Below, piece by piece: positions 1-8,436 of a stretch of DNA of 64,000 nt. The notes under the pieces are model-generated. The model worked only from the letters and a program-made list of their open reading frames with translations. It ran no database searches and was not told the origin of the DNA. The position numbers and the translations under genes are program-made. Position 1 is the first letter of the stretch; every line of letters begins with the position of its first letter. The DNA is from Bacteroidaceae bacterium (GTDB lineage: Bacteria; Bacteroidota; Bacteroidia; Bacteroidales; Bacteroidaceae). The stretch is from the NCBI GenBank assembly GCA_017642425.1, contig JAGCPB010000084.1:1-64000 (forward strand), read 5' to 3'.

Positions 1-1
1 C

Positions 2-169
2 CGTATTTCCCATTTGACGGAACATCTTAAGGAGAACCGTAAGGATTATAGCACTGAAAGGGCACTGACCCAGCTGGTAGGTAAGCGCAGGAGACTGCTC
101 AACTACCTCAAGGAGAGAGACATTGAGCGCTACCGCGCCATCGTCAAGGCTCTCGGTCTGCGTAAGTAA
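2..169 (+). CDS. rpsO: 30S ribosomal protein S15, C-terminal part
   Basis: This is the last 55 residues of S15, a primary 16S rRNA-binding protein of the small ribosomal subunit. The frame reads through the window edge and ends in a TAA. The basic tail, including [16 protein letters not shown] and IVKALGLRK, is the conserved S15 C-terminus. The N-terminal third lies outside the window. A strong hairpin follows six bases after the stop, so this is probably the end of its transcript. The short length makes the call rest on the C-terminal signature alone, but that signature is distinctive. Confidence 0.93.
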   Translation, partial: RISHLTEHLKENRKDYSTERALTQLVGKRRRLLNYLKERDIERYRAIVKALGLRK

Positions 170-174
170 GGCTA

Positions 175-226
175 GGTAATGAAAAAAGAGGGTTGACCGA
201 CCGGTCAACCCTCTTTTTTCATTACC
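175..226 (+). terminator. 24-bp perfect hairpin, rpsO terminator
   Basis: The arms at 175-198 and 203-226 are exact reverse complements (24 bp) around a 4-base loop. The stem carries an A-tract on the left and a T-tract on the right, as in a bidirectional intrinsic terminator. The right arm runs into the metG -7 promoter box at 223-230, so terminator and promoter share bases. Confidence 0.85.
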
Positions 227-230
227 TTTG
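223..230 (+). promoter_or_regulatory. metG promoter -7 box
   Basis: TACCTTTG matches the Bacteroidota -7 consensus TAnnTTTG. It lies 27 bases before the ATG at 258, which leaves a leader of about 20 bases. No convincing -33 TTG is seen at the usual 19-21 base spacing. Confidence 0.6.
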
Positions 231-257
231 CACCTTGTAAGAAAATACACTGATTAT

Positions 258-2318
258 ATGAAAGATTACAAGAGGATTCTGGTTACATCGGCTCTGCCCT
301 ATGCCAACGGCCCGCTGCACATAGGCCATCTGGCAGGAGCATACGTTCCGGCCGATATTTATGTCCGTTACCAACGTCTCAAGAAGGTGGACGTGATGTT
401 CATAGGAGGCAGTGACGAGCACGGAGTGCCCATCACCATCCGCGCCAAGAAAGAGGGCGTGACTCCAAAGGAGATCATTGACCGTTACCACTATCAGATG
501 AAGGAGACCTTCAAGGGTATGGGCATATCTTATGACATCTACGGCCGTACCAGTTCCCCTGTGCACCATAAGGTTGCATCCGATTTCTTCCGTAAACTGT
601 ACGATACCGGCAAGTTCATCCAGAAGACCAGCGAGCAGTACTATGATGAGGAGGCCCATATGTTCCTGGCCGACCGCTACATAACCGGTGAGTGCCCTCA
701 CTGCCACTACGACCATGCATACGGTGACCAGTGTGAGAAGTGCGGCACATCACTCTCGCCCACCGAGCTCATCAATCCCAAGAGTACGGTAAGCGGCAGC
801 AAGCCCGTGATGAAGGAGACAACACACTGGTATCTGCCTTTAGAGCAGTATCAGGAGTGGCTCGAAAAATGGATACTGCAGGAGCACAAGGAGTGGCGCC
901 CCAATGTATACGGTCAGTGCAAGAGCTGGCTTGACATGGGTCTGCAGCCCCGTGCCGTAAGCCGTGACCTTGACTGGGGTATCCCCGTTCCCGTTGAGGG
1001 AGCCGAGGGTAAGGTGCTCTACGTATGGTTTGATGCTCCCATAGGCTACATAAGCAACACCAAGGAGTTCTGCGACGCTCATCCCGAGCGCGGCAGTTGG
1101 GAGACCTGGTGGAAGGATCCCGATACCCGTCTTATCCACTTTATCGGTAAGGACAACATCGTGTTCCACTGCATCGTGTTCCCCTCAATGCTCAAGGCTG
1201 AGGGCTCATTCATACTGCCCGACAACGTACCGAGCAACGAGTTCCTGAATCTGGAGGATGACAAGATTTCAACCTCACGCAACTGGGCCGTATGGGTACA
1301 CGAGTATCTGGAGGATTTCCCCGGCAAGGCTGATGTAATGCGTTACGTGCTGACTGCCAATGCCCCCGAGACCAAGGACAACAACTTTACATGGAAGGAT
1401 TTCCAGGCCCGCAACAACAACGAGCTGGTGGCCATATACGGCAACTTCGTAAACCGCGCCCTGGTACTGACACAGAAATACTTTGAAGGCGTGGTTCCTC
1501 CCTGCGGTGAACTGACTGACTATGACCATGACACCCTTAAGGAGTTTGCCGATGTAAAGCAGCAGCTTGAGTCTCTGCTTGAGAACTTCAAGTTCCGTGA
1601 GGCGCAGAAGGAGGCTATGAACCTGGCCCGCATAGGAAACAAGTATCTGGCCGATACAGAGCCCTGGAAACTGGCCAAGACCGATATGAAACGTGTTGAG
1701 ACCATCCTTAACATATCACTCCAGCTGGTTGCCAACCTGGCTATCGCATTCGAGCCGTTCCTGCCGTTCTCAAGTGAGAAACTGCGCGGCATGATTGCTC
1801 TGGAGGGTGCCCAGTGGGACCGTCTGGGTGCAATAGACCTGCTTCCCGCCGGCCATAAGCTGAGCAAGCCCGAGCTTCTGTTTGAGAAGATTGAGGATGA
1901 GGTGATTGAGGCACAGATCCAGAAACTGCTCAAGCGCAAGGAGGAGAATGAGAAGGCCGCAGCATCAGCCCAACCCGCCAATCCGATCAAGGCAAACATA
2001 GCATTCCCGGAGTTTGAGAAGCTGGACATCCGCGTGGGTACGGTGCTGGAGTGCACCAAGGTTCCCAAGGCTGACAAACTGCTCCAGTTCAGGATCGATG
2101 ACGGTCTGGGCGGCCGCACCATCCTGTCAGGCATTGCACAGTGGTACAAGCCCGAGGATCTGGTTGGCAAGCAGGTATGCTTCATAGCCAACCTGGCACC
2201 GCGTACCATTCGCGGCATTGAGAGTCAGGGTATGATACTGAGCGCACTTGACGCAGACGGCACACTGACCGTAACAACCTTTCAGCGCCCCGTAAAACCG
2301 GGCAGCGAGGTCTGCTAA
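258..2318 (+). CDS. metG: methionyl-tRNA synthetase
   Basis: This cytoplasmic class I aminoacyl-tRNA synthetase charges tRNA-Met. The 686-residue product has the HIGH motif (PLHIGHLAG) near residue 20, a zinc-knuckle insert with CPHC and CEKCG near residues 145-165, and the KMSKS loop as DKISTSRNW around residue 340. The C-terminal 100 residues, beginning near [11 protein letters not shown], form the EMAP-II/Trbp111-like tRNA-binding domain that dimerises MetG in many bacteria. A TTG at 228 in the same frame lies inside the promoter box, so ATG 258 is chosen. ispD follows after 5 bases and is probably cotranscribed. Confidence 0.97.
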   Translation: MKDYKRILVTSALPYANGPLHIGHLAGAYVPADIYVRYQRLKKVDVMFIGGSDEHGVPITIRAKKEGVTPKEIIDRYHYQMKETFKGMGISYDIYGRTSSPVHHKVASDFFRKLYDTGKFIQKTSEQYYDEEAHMFLADRYITGECPHCHYDHAYGDQCEKCGTSLSPTELINPKSTVSGSKPVMKETTHWYLPLEQYQEWLEKWILQEHKEWRPNVYGQCKSWLDMGLQPRAVSRDLDWGIPVPVEGAEGKVLYVWFDAPIGYISNTKEFCDAHPERGSWETWWKDPDTRLIHFIGKDNIVFHCIVFPSMLKAEGSFILPDNVPSNEFLNLEDDKISTSRNWAVWVHEYLEDFPGKADVMRYVLTANAPETKDNNFTWKDFQARNNNELVAIYGNFVNRALVLTQKYFEGVVPPCGELTDYDHDTLKEFADVKQQLESLLENFKFREAQKEAMNLARIGNKYLADTEPWKLAKTDMKRVETILNISLQLVANLAIAFEPFLPFSSEKLRGMIALEGAQWDRLGAIDLLPAGHKLSKPELLFEKIEDEVIEAQIQKLLKRKEENEKAAASAQPANPIKANIAFPEFEKLDIRVGTVLECTKVPKADKLLQFRIDDGLGGRTILSGIAQWYKPEDLVGKQVCFIANLAPRTIRGIESQGMILSALDADGTLTVTTFQRPVKPGSEVC

Positions 2319-2323
2319 ATAAC

Positions 2324-3028
2324 ATGGATACAGTCGGAGTCATACTTGCGGCAGGCTCCGGTTCAAGGACCGGCCTTTCCACCCCCAAGCAGTTTCTGCT
2401 TCTGGGTGGAAAGACTGTTTTGGAACACTCCGTCCGGACTTTCTGCAACCACCCGGGTATAGACCAGGTGGTAATTGTCACCTCAACGGAGTTCCTAGAT
2501 AAGGTCAAGGGTATTGTTAAGGCAAACGGTTGGGCAAAGGTTACGGCTGTATTGGCCGGTGGAAAGGAGCGCTTTGACTCCAGTCTGGCTGCCGTACGCC
2601 ACTTTAAGGACAAGCCTGATATGGTAATGCTGTTCCACGATGCGGCACGACCCTTGGTATCGGAACGCATTATCACCGATACCCTGAAAGCTATGGAGAT
2701 GTACAATGCCGTTGATGTGGCAATCCCCGCAGTGGATACAATAGTCCAGTGTGATGCTGACGGAAAGGTTATGGAATCAATTCAGGAGCGCCGCCTGTTG
2801 TGGAGGATGCAGACACCGCAGGGTTTCCGCCAAAGAACCATACAGGAGGCTTACCGCATTGCCCTACAGGATCCACGGTTTACCGCCACCGATGACTGTG
2901 GCACAGTACTGCGCTACCTTCCAGCCGAGAAGGTAGGCATTGTACGCGGAAGTGAACGGAATGTCAAGCTGACTTACGCTGACGACCTCTCTTTATTAGA
3001 GTTCCTGCTATCACGCCCAGAACGATAG
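2324..3028 (+). CDS. ispD: 2-C-methyl-D-erythritol 4-phosphate cytidylyltransferase
   Basis: IspD transfers CMP from CTP to MEP in the non-mevalonate isoprenoid pathway. The 234-residue protein is of normal length. It shows the nucleotide-binding glycine-rich start ILAAGSGSR, the DAARPLVS segment, MQTPQGF and the TDDCG segment typical of IspD. It sits 5 bases after metG. Its last 65 bases overlap the 3' end of the convergent membrane-protein gene on the other strand; both frames are intact. Confidence 0.95.
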   Translation: MDTVGVILAAGSGSRTGLSTPKQFLLLGGKTVLEHSVRTFCNHPGIDQVVIVTSTEFLDKVKGIVKANGWAKVTAVLAGGKERFDSSLAAVRHFKDKPDMVMLFHDAARPLVSERIITDTLKAMEMYNAVDVAIPAVDTIVQCDADGKVMESIQERRLLWRMQTPQGFRQRTIQEAYRIALQDPRFTATDDCGTVLRYLPAEKVGIVRGSERNVKLTYADDLSLLEFLLSRPER

Positions 3029-5414
3029 CATACATAACCAGAATAAATACTGATGCTATGGCATTGCCCTTACTTACACTGTCAGGGCGGAATTCCATAC
3101 GGATGTCATGACTTCCTGCCGGTATGTTCATGGCTCTAAGCAGATAGTTTGCACGGAAGATCTCTGCAGGCTTGCCGTCTATGTATGCCTTCCATCCGTA
3201 AGGATAGAATATCTCTGAAAACACTACCGTGCCTCCGGATGATGACTCTGACTTATAAGTGAGTGCATCAGGAAGATAACTTGTCAACTTTATGGTACTT
3301 CCCTGTGCGGCGGGTTTGAAATCCTCTACATACTGCTTATAGTCCTGGCCAACCACTATCGTGCCGGCAAGATCTACCTTGTCTAGCAGATCACATTCAT
3401 CAAGCGCTGTCTTGGCTTCTGAAAGAGAACTGACGAACCAGGCATTACCCATTGCCCCGGGATTGCGCATGGGAGTGGGACTGCCGTCTTCACCGTTGGT
3501 TATAATGTATTTGCCGTTAAGCATGCTTACAATCTTAAGGTTCACTTTTGAAAGATACACATCAATGATATCCTGATAGCGACGCAGCTTGGCGGCACTG
3601 TATCCTCCTATAGATTTAAGATTGTATGACGTACGCGAATCATTGAAAGTACTTGTTGTAAGGTTCAGCACCCTGAAATGGGGATCGGTATCGGCCAATA
3701 TGGCCTTCTCATACGGAAGAGCACTGAATCCTCCCTGGAACTGTTTGTGCGATACAAAATTGCTGTCATTAAAGAACCTCTTGTCAATGGGCCACATATC
3801 GGCCACGACTATAACTCCAAGAGCTGCTATCATCCACTGTTTCTTGAGTTTCTTATTGGCAAACAGCCATATCACAACTGCAGCAAGCAGGATGAATATG
3901 AATGAACGGAACGAATCACTGCGCAGCATCGATGCACGCTCTGCTATGATAGCCGAATATATCCAGTCAGGAAGCTTACTCTGGAAAGAGATGTCATTGG
4001 TTGATGTGAATGAGAACAGCGAACCTCCGAACAAGGCAAGCACAAGGCACAATCCACCGGTGATTCCGGCCGAAATGTAGATAGACTTGTTTAGTTCGGC
4101 ACGTTCTGTCTTGCCATCCATAATCTGTTTGACAGCCAGAAAGCCAAGCAGAGGCACAGTAATCTCAGCCACAATCAGTATGGATGATACAGACCGGAAC
4201 TTGCTGTACATGGGGAACCAGTTGTAGAACAGTTCCGTAAGCCACATCCAGTTCTTACCCCAAGAGAGGGCGAATGAAAAGAATGTTGCAGCCAGGATAG
4301 CCCACTTATAAGGTCCTTTTACAAGCAACAGGCCCAGAATGAACAGGAAGCAGACAGCAGCACCTGCATATACGGGACCGGCAGTGAACGGTTGTTCTCC
4401 CCAGTAGGCCGGAACTGATTTACAGAACTCCTTAGCATCGTTCCTGGATACTCCCTTGGCGGTCAGTTGACGGTAAAGCTCAGAGTCTGTCCCTACATTA
4501 TATCCCGATGCATTACCCATATAACCGGGAATAATGAACGTGAGGGATTCGTCAATTCCGTAACTCCACGCTGTGGCATAATCAAGGCTCAACCCCTTGG
4601 GATCATCCACTCCATTATCTGATACCAGATCAGAATGGCCGCCGCGCATGGTCTCCTTTACATATTCACTGTTGGCAAAGACATTGGATGTTCCGGTTCC
4701 CAAGCCAATAAATACAGAAACTGCAAAAAGAGCCGTTGAAATGGCCAGATCCTTATATCTCTTTTCTTTAATATGAATGTATAGCTCTGCAATATAGATG
4801 ACGCCTATCATCATGAACACGTAGTATGCCATCTGCGGATGCGGAGAGAATCCCATTGCGGTAAATATCATGGTAAGCGACACTCCCAAACCGTATTTCT
4901 TACGGAAGATAAAGAAGAATCCCGCCGCCACGACTGCCATTGTCGCTATAGACCAGGCCTTGGTATGATGTCCTGCCGGCTCGATTATATAGAAATAAGA
5001 AGAAAGGCCTGTGGCCAGTGCTCCTACTATGGCAAGCCATCTGTCAACTCCGACCGAACGCAACAGAACAAAGAAACAGCAGAAATAGAGCATAAGTACC
5101 ATAGGAAGCCTCTTGTTGTGCGAAGGATGAAGCAACCGCGTCAAAGGTTTCATAAGGTCATTTGACTTATAATGCGCTCCACCTATCTGGAAATTGGGCA
5201 TTCCGGAAAACATGGAGCCGGTCCACCATGTGTAATCACCGGTTTCCTCATGATACTTGGATGCTTCATGAACAGCCTCCTTGAAATGCACGTTATCACC
5301 GGCATAAAGCTCCTTGCCTTGAAAAACCGGAGAGCAATAGATGCATGAAAGAGCTGCGAACAACACTATAGCTGCAACGTAGGGAAGATACTTATTCAAT
5401 TTTTCCTTATTCAT
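2964..5414 (-). CDS. YfhO-family multi-pass membrane protein
   Basis: This large (816 aa) inner-membrane protein has many hydrophobic segments. The first is near residues 10-28, and repeated segments run to about residue 520. A soluble C-terminal part follows, and one last membrane segment lies near residue 790 (VFILVMYAIVLGVIAG). The N-terminal stretch with GDNVHFKEAV, YTWWTGSMFSGMPNFQ and the C-terminal FSEIFYPYGWKAYIDG match the YfhO family. These proteins are predicted GT-C-like glycosyltransferases linked to cell-surface polymers; the substrate is unknown. Its 3' end overlaps convergent ispD by 65 bp. A TATTTTCG box lies at 5439-5446 on its strand. Confidence 0.85.
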   Translation of the reverse strand: MNKEKLNKYLPYVAAIVLFAALSCIYCSPVFQGKELYAGDNVHFKEAVHEASKYHEETGDYTWWTGSMFSGMPNFQIGGAHYKSNDLMKPLTRLLHPSHNKRLPMVLMLYFCCFFVLLRSVGVDRWLAIVGALATGLSSYFYIIEPAGHHTKAWSIATMAVVAAGFFFIFRKKYGLGVSLTMIFTAMGFSPHPQMAYYVFMMIGVIYIAELYIHIKEKRYKDLAISTALFAVSVFIGLGTGTSNVFANSEYVKETMRGGHSDLVSDNGVDDPKGLSLDYATAWSYGIDESLTFIIPGYMGNASGYNVGTDSELYRQLTAKGVSRNDAKEFCKSVPAYWGEQPFTAGPVYAGAAVCFLFILGLLLVKGPYKWAILAATFFSFALSWGKNWMWLTELFYNWFPMYSKFRSVSSILIVAEITVPLLGFLAVKQIMDGKTERAELNKSIYISAGITGGLCLVLALFGGSLFSFTSTNDISFQSKLPDWIYSAIIAERASMLRSDSFRSFIFILLAAVVIWLFANKKLKKQWMIAALGVIVVADMWPIDKRFFNDSNFVSHKQFQGGFSALPYEKAILADTDPHFRVLNLTTSTFNDSRTSYNLKSIGGYSAAKLRRYQDIIDVYLSKVNLKIVSMLNGKYIITNGEDGSPTPMRNPGAMGNAWFVSSLSEAKTALDECDLLDKVDLAGTIVVGQDYKQYVEDFKPAAQGSTIKLTSYLPDALTYKSESSSGGTVVFSEIFYPYGWKAYIDGKPAEIFRANYLLRAMNIPAGSHDIRMEFRPDSVSKGNAIASVFILVMYAIVLGVIAGTLIKRGRQRKSA

Positions 5415-5438
5415 AACTTTGGGTTGTTATTCAGAATG

Positions 5439-5446
5439 CGAAAATA
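5439..5446 (-). promoter_or_regulatory. probable -7 box of the yfhO-like gene
   Basis: Read on the minus strand this is TATTTTCG, one mismatch from TAnnTTTG. It lies 25 bases upstream of the ATG at 5414. No clear -33 element was seen. Confidence 0.4.
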
Positions 5447-5488
5447 CGATTTTTATCCCCATCTCAGTCATTTAGGCTGTTTTTTATG

Positions 5489-5496
5489 TAAGTTTG
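5489..5496 (+). promoter_or_regulatory. probable -7 box of the glycosyltransferase gene
   Basis: TAAGTTTG fits TAnnTTTG and lies 26 bases before the ATG at 5522, in the divergent gap with the yfhO-like gene. Confidence 0.5.
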
Positions 5497-5521
5497 TGTT
5501 TCAATCATACTTTTAAAGGAT

Positions 5522-6646
5522 ATGAAAATAGTGTTATTGGGAACCGCATGGCCATACCGCGGCGGTCTGGCTGTATATAACGAGCGGCTGGCACGCCAGT
5601 TCATGGCAGAAGGTGACGATGTTACGATACACACTTTTACACTTCAGTACCCCTCTTTCCTGTTCCCCGGCAAGACACAATACTCAAGTGAGCCTGCGCC
5701 AACCGATCTTAAGATAATACGCAGCCTCAACTCCGTCAATCCCTTAAACTGGATCAGGACTGGACGCGCCGTCAGGAAACTGGCACCCGATATACTTGTC
5801 ATAAAGTTCTGGCTCCCGTTCATGGCTCCATGCCTGGGTACGGTTGCACGGATAGCGCGAAAGAACGGCCATACACGTGTAGTGTCTATCCTGGATAATA
5901 TAATTCCGCATGAGCACCGTCCCGGTGACCGCCTGTTCGGGAAATACTTTACCCGTTCTGTTGACGGATTCATTGCCATGTCTGATTCGGTACTGGAGGA
6001 TCTGGGGCAGTTTGATACCGTAAAGCCACGCATTTTCTGCCGTCATCCGCTGTATGACAATTTCGGCGCAAAGGTTAGCAGACAGGAGTCTCTCAAATTC
6101 CTGGGATTGGATGACAGCCGGCGTTACATGCTGTTCTTTGGCCTGATTCGTGACTATAAAGGCCTGGATCTGCTGCTCAAGGCATATGCAGACAGCCGTT
6201 TCCGCAAGATGAACGTAAGGCTTATCGTGGCCGGTGAGTTCTACAGCGGGTCTGACAAATACTTTGAAATGGAGAAAGAACTGGGACTGGAAGGTATGGT
6301 GGTATGGAAAAGCGATTTTGTGCCAGACAGTGAGGTTCGCTATTGCTTTGGCGCAGCAGATATCATTGTACAACCTTACAAATCAGCCACACAAAGCGGA
6401 GTAACCCAGATTGCATATCATTTTGAGAAACCCATGCTTGTTACCGATGTGGGCGGACTGGCCGAAACAGTGCCTGACGGTAAAGTAGGTTATGTGGTAA
6501 AACCTGAACCTGACCGGATTGCCGAAGCATTGGTGGATTTCTTTGAAAACAACCGTCAGGAACAGTTTACTGAAGGGATACTTGCAGAAAAGAGACAGTA
6601 TGCCTGGTCCAATATGACGCGTTCAATAAGGAAAGCGGCTGAATGA
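5522..6646 (+). CDS. GT4-family glycosyltransferase
   Basis: This 374-residue GT-B fold retaining glycosyltransferase is probably cytoplasmic and acts on surface glycan precursors. The N-terminus (GTAWPYRGGLAVYNERLA) is the acceptor-side Rossmann half. The C-terminal half has FFGLIRDYKGLDLLLKAY and the donor-binding region QPYKSATQSGVTQIAYHFE, followed by VTDVGGLAE. Donor and acceptor cannot be told from sequence. Its stop directly abuts the stop of the convergent heptose operon. The heptose genes next door make a heptosyl donor conceivable, but this is only an inference. Confidence 0.85.
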   Translation: MKIVLLGTAWPYRGGLAVYNERLARQFMAEGDDVTIHTFTLQYPSFLFPGKTQYSSEPAPTDLKIIRSLNSVNPLNWIRTGRAVRKLAPDILVIKFWLPFMAPCLGTVARIARKNGHTRVVSILDNIIPHEHRPGDRLFGKYFTRSVDGFIAMSDSVLEDLGQFDTVKPRIFCRHPLYDNFGAKVSRQESLKFLGLDDSRRYMLFFGLIRDYKGLDLLLKAYADSRFRKMNVRLIVAGEFYSGSDKYFEMEKELGLEGMVVWKSDFVPDSEVRYCFGAADIIVQPYKSATQSGVTQIAYHFEKPMLVTDVGGLAETVPDGKVGYVVKPEPDRIAEALVDFFENNRQEQFTEGILAEKRQYAWSNMTRSIRKAAE

Positions 6647-7117
6647 TTATTCCCAGAGAAGGAATTCCATTCCGCAGTTAGCGGCAAACTCACGGTCCGA
6701 AGGCTGGTCGCCTATCATAAGCGAACGTTCCATACAGACATCGGGATAATCACACATAGCCTGCTGTGCCATTCCTGTGTTGGGTTTACGCATTGGGTCG
6801 GCATTATCGGTTGCAGTACACAGGTAGATATGGTCTATCCTTCCGCCTGCCCTGGAGATTTCATCAAGCATACGTGAATGGATATACTCAAGCTGCTCTT
6901 GGGTCATGACACCTTTACCCACCCCGCGCTGGTTGGTTACAATGAATATATGTTTGAATGAACCGGAGTATCTGACGATGAAATCAAGGAACCCTGCGTT
7001 GAAACGGAACTCACCCCAGTTCTTTACGTAATCACCGGGAAGCCACACGTTGACAACTCCGTCACGGTCCAGAAACAGGGTGTCAAACTTTTTCAGAAGC
7101 CTATCAGGAATGGTCAT
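6647..7117 (-). CDS. gmhB: D-glycero-D-manno-heptose 1,7-bisphosphate phosphatase (HAD)
   Basis: This HAD-superfamily IIIA phosphatase is predicted to remove the C7 phosphate of heptose 1,7-bisphosphate. The 156-residue protein begins its catalytic core with LFLDRDGVVN (nucleophile and acid aspartates), then IVTNQRGVGKG (motif II threonine). It has a zinc-site region near residues 95-110 in which only one cysteine is obvious, and ends with MIGDQPSDREFA (motif IV). It is slightly shorter than typical GmhB (about 180 aa). Third gene of a minus-strand operon, it overlaps hddC by 4 bp. The reduced cysteine content leaves the exact substrate slightly uncertain. Confidence 0.8.
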   Translation of the reverse strand: MTIPDRLLKKFDTLFLDRDGVVNVWLPGDYVKNWGEFRFNAGFLDFIVRYSGSFKHIFIVTNQRGVGKGVMTQEQLEYIHSRMLDEISRAGGRIDHIYLCTATDNADPMRKPNTGMAQQAMCDYPDVCMERSLMIGDQPSDREFAANCGMEFLLWE

Positions 7118-7827
7118 AACTTGATGTTTGCGGGAAGGAATGTCTGGGCCAGTTCATAATCCTGAGGAATGCCTATGTCTATGAAACTGCCGTCTGATAC
7201 AAAACCTGACAGATTTCCGCATGACGATTCAGGCTCAAGCACATCCTTCTCAAACGAGAACTTTAAGGGCTTATCGGCCAAAAGGCCGGCGGTGCAGTCT
7301 ATGCAGTATGTTCCGCCGTTGATGAGGCCGCTTTCACAATGCTTCTTCTCGTTGAATGAGGTAATTCTGTCACCGGCAGAAAGTGTGACTGATCCGTAAC
7401 GGTCAAAGTCTGTCATGGGTTTGAGCGCAATGGCAAGCGGGGTACCCGCCTTTTCACGGAACTTACAAAGGGCATTAAGGTCTACATCAAAGAATGTATC
7501 GCCGTTAAGGATAATGCATTGTGATGACGTAACTTTTGACAATGCAAGCCTGATTCCGCCGCCTGTTCCAAGCGGTGTCTCCTCTATGACCCATTCTATC
7601 GGTATGGGATAGTCTTTCATATTGTTCCGGACCCACTCCGTCACCACATCCGACAGATATCCCAGAGAGAGGATTATCTTACCGGGACGGAACGGCTCTA
7701 TCCATGCCAGAATCCATTCCAGAAAGGGATGGCCTCCAACCGGAGCCATACATTTGGGAACATCGCTCACTACACTGCGCAGTCTGGTTCCCAAGCCTCC
7801 TGCCAGAATAACTGCATCAAACATCAC
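7114..7827 (-). CDS. hddC: heptose 1-phosphate guanylyltransferase-like nucleotidyltransferase
   Basis: This NTP-transferase-fold protein of 237 residues has the signature VILAGGLGTRLRSV at the N-terminus, followed by PKCMAPVGGHPFLEW. The NGDTFFDVD loop supplies the metal-binding aspartates. The family includes HddC, which transfers GMP to D-glycero-D-manno-heptose 1-phosphate. The placement between gmhA and gmhB, with 4-bp overlaps on each side, supports that role. The nucleotide (GTP rather than ADP-forming ATP) is inferred from family and from the GHMP kinase at 46171, not shown by the sequence. Confidence 0.8.
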   Translation of the reverse strand: MMFDAVILAGGLGTRLRSVVSDVPKCMAPVGGHPFLEWILAWIEPFRPGKIILSLGYLSDVVTEWVRNNMKDYPIPIEWVIEETPLGTGGGIRLALSKVTSSQCIILNGDTFFDVDLNALCKFREKAGTPLAIALKPMTDFDRYGSVTLSAGDRITSFNEKKHCESGLINGGTYCIDCTAGLLADKPLKFSFEKDVLEPESSCGNLSGFVSDGSFIDIGIPQDYELAQTFLPANIKL

Positions 7828-8402
7828 TTCTTTCCAAAAAGGTTCTCCTCAACTATGGCACAGATTATGTGTCCTATCAGAATATGGGACTCCTGAATGC
7901 GCGGAGTGCAATCAGACGGGACCTTGATGCAAAGATCTGCAAGGTCATCCATCTGACATTTTTTGTTGCCCGTGAGACCTATGGAGATGATACCCTTGGC
8001 ACGGCAGGCTTTGAGGGCCTCTATTATGTTCTCGGAATTTCCTGATGTGGAAATGCCGATGAAAACGTCTCCTTTTGAACCTTGAGCCTCAATCTGGCGT
8101 GAGAACAGATACTTGTATCCTATGTCATTTCCTATGGCTGTCATGACGGATGTGTCTGTACTCAACGAGTGTGCCGGAATACCCGGACGGGCAAAATAGA
8201 ACTGGTTGACCAGTTCACCTGCCAGATGCTGTGCATCGGCGGCAGAACCCCCGTTTCCGGCAAGCAGTGCACTGTGACCGTTACGATAGGCATCGGTCAT
8301 GATCCGGGCAGCCTTTTCTATCTTAGCGATAATCTCATCATTATCAAGAATAGCCTGTTTTGTGGCTATTGACTGGGATATCTCCTCTTTTACGGTTTTC
8401 AT
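7824..8402 (-). CDS. gmhA: phosphoheptose isomerase
   Basis: GmhA converts sedoheptulose 7-phosphate to D-glycero-D-manno-heptose 7-phosphate, the first step of nucleotide-heptose synthesis. The SIS domain is clear: AGNGGSAADAQHLAGEL, then STDTSVMTAIGND, ISTSGNSENI and QESHILIGH near the C-terminus. A longer reading to 8459 would run back through the end of the M64 gene and past an AT-rich -7-like sequence (ATATTTTG, 8429-8436 reversed). The ATG at 8402 gives 192 residues, the normal GmhA length, and is chosen. First gene of gmhA-hddC-gmhB; the pathway kinase is absent here and found at 46171. Confidence 0.93.
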   Translation of the reverse strand: MKTVKEEISQSIATKQAILDNDEIIAKIEKAARIMTDAYRNGHSALLAGNGGSAADAQHLAGELVNQFYFARPGIPAHSLSTDTSVMTAIGNDIGYKYLFSRQIEAQGSKGDVFIGISTSGNSENIIEALKACRAKGIISIGLTGNKKCQMDDLADLCIKVPSDCTPRIQESHILIGHIICAIVEENLFGKK

Positions 8403-8436
8403 ATTGGTCCTGAAACAGATTGTGTCTGCAAAAATA

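Noticed and set aside
228..257. TTG-initiated N-terminal extension of metG
   Set aside because: The codon lies inside the TACCTTTG promoter box, so it would not be in the transcript.
222..716. 164-codon reverse-strand frame over metG
   Set aside because: It is antisense to a well-supported metG coding frame and has no family features or start signals.
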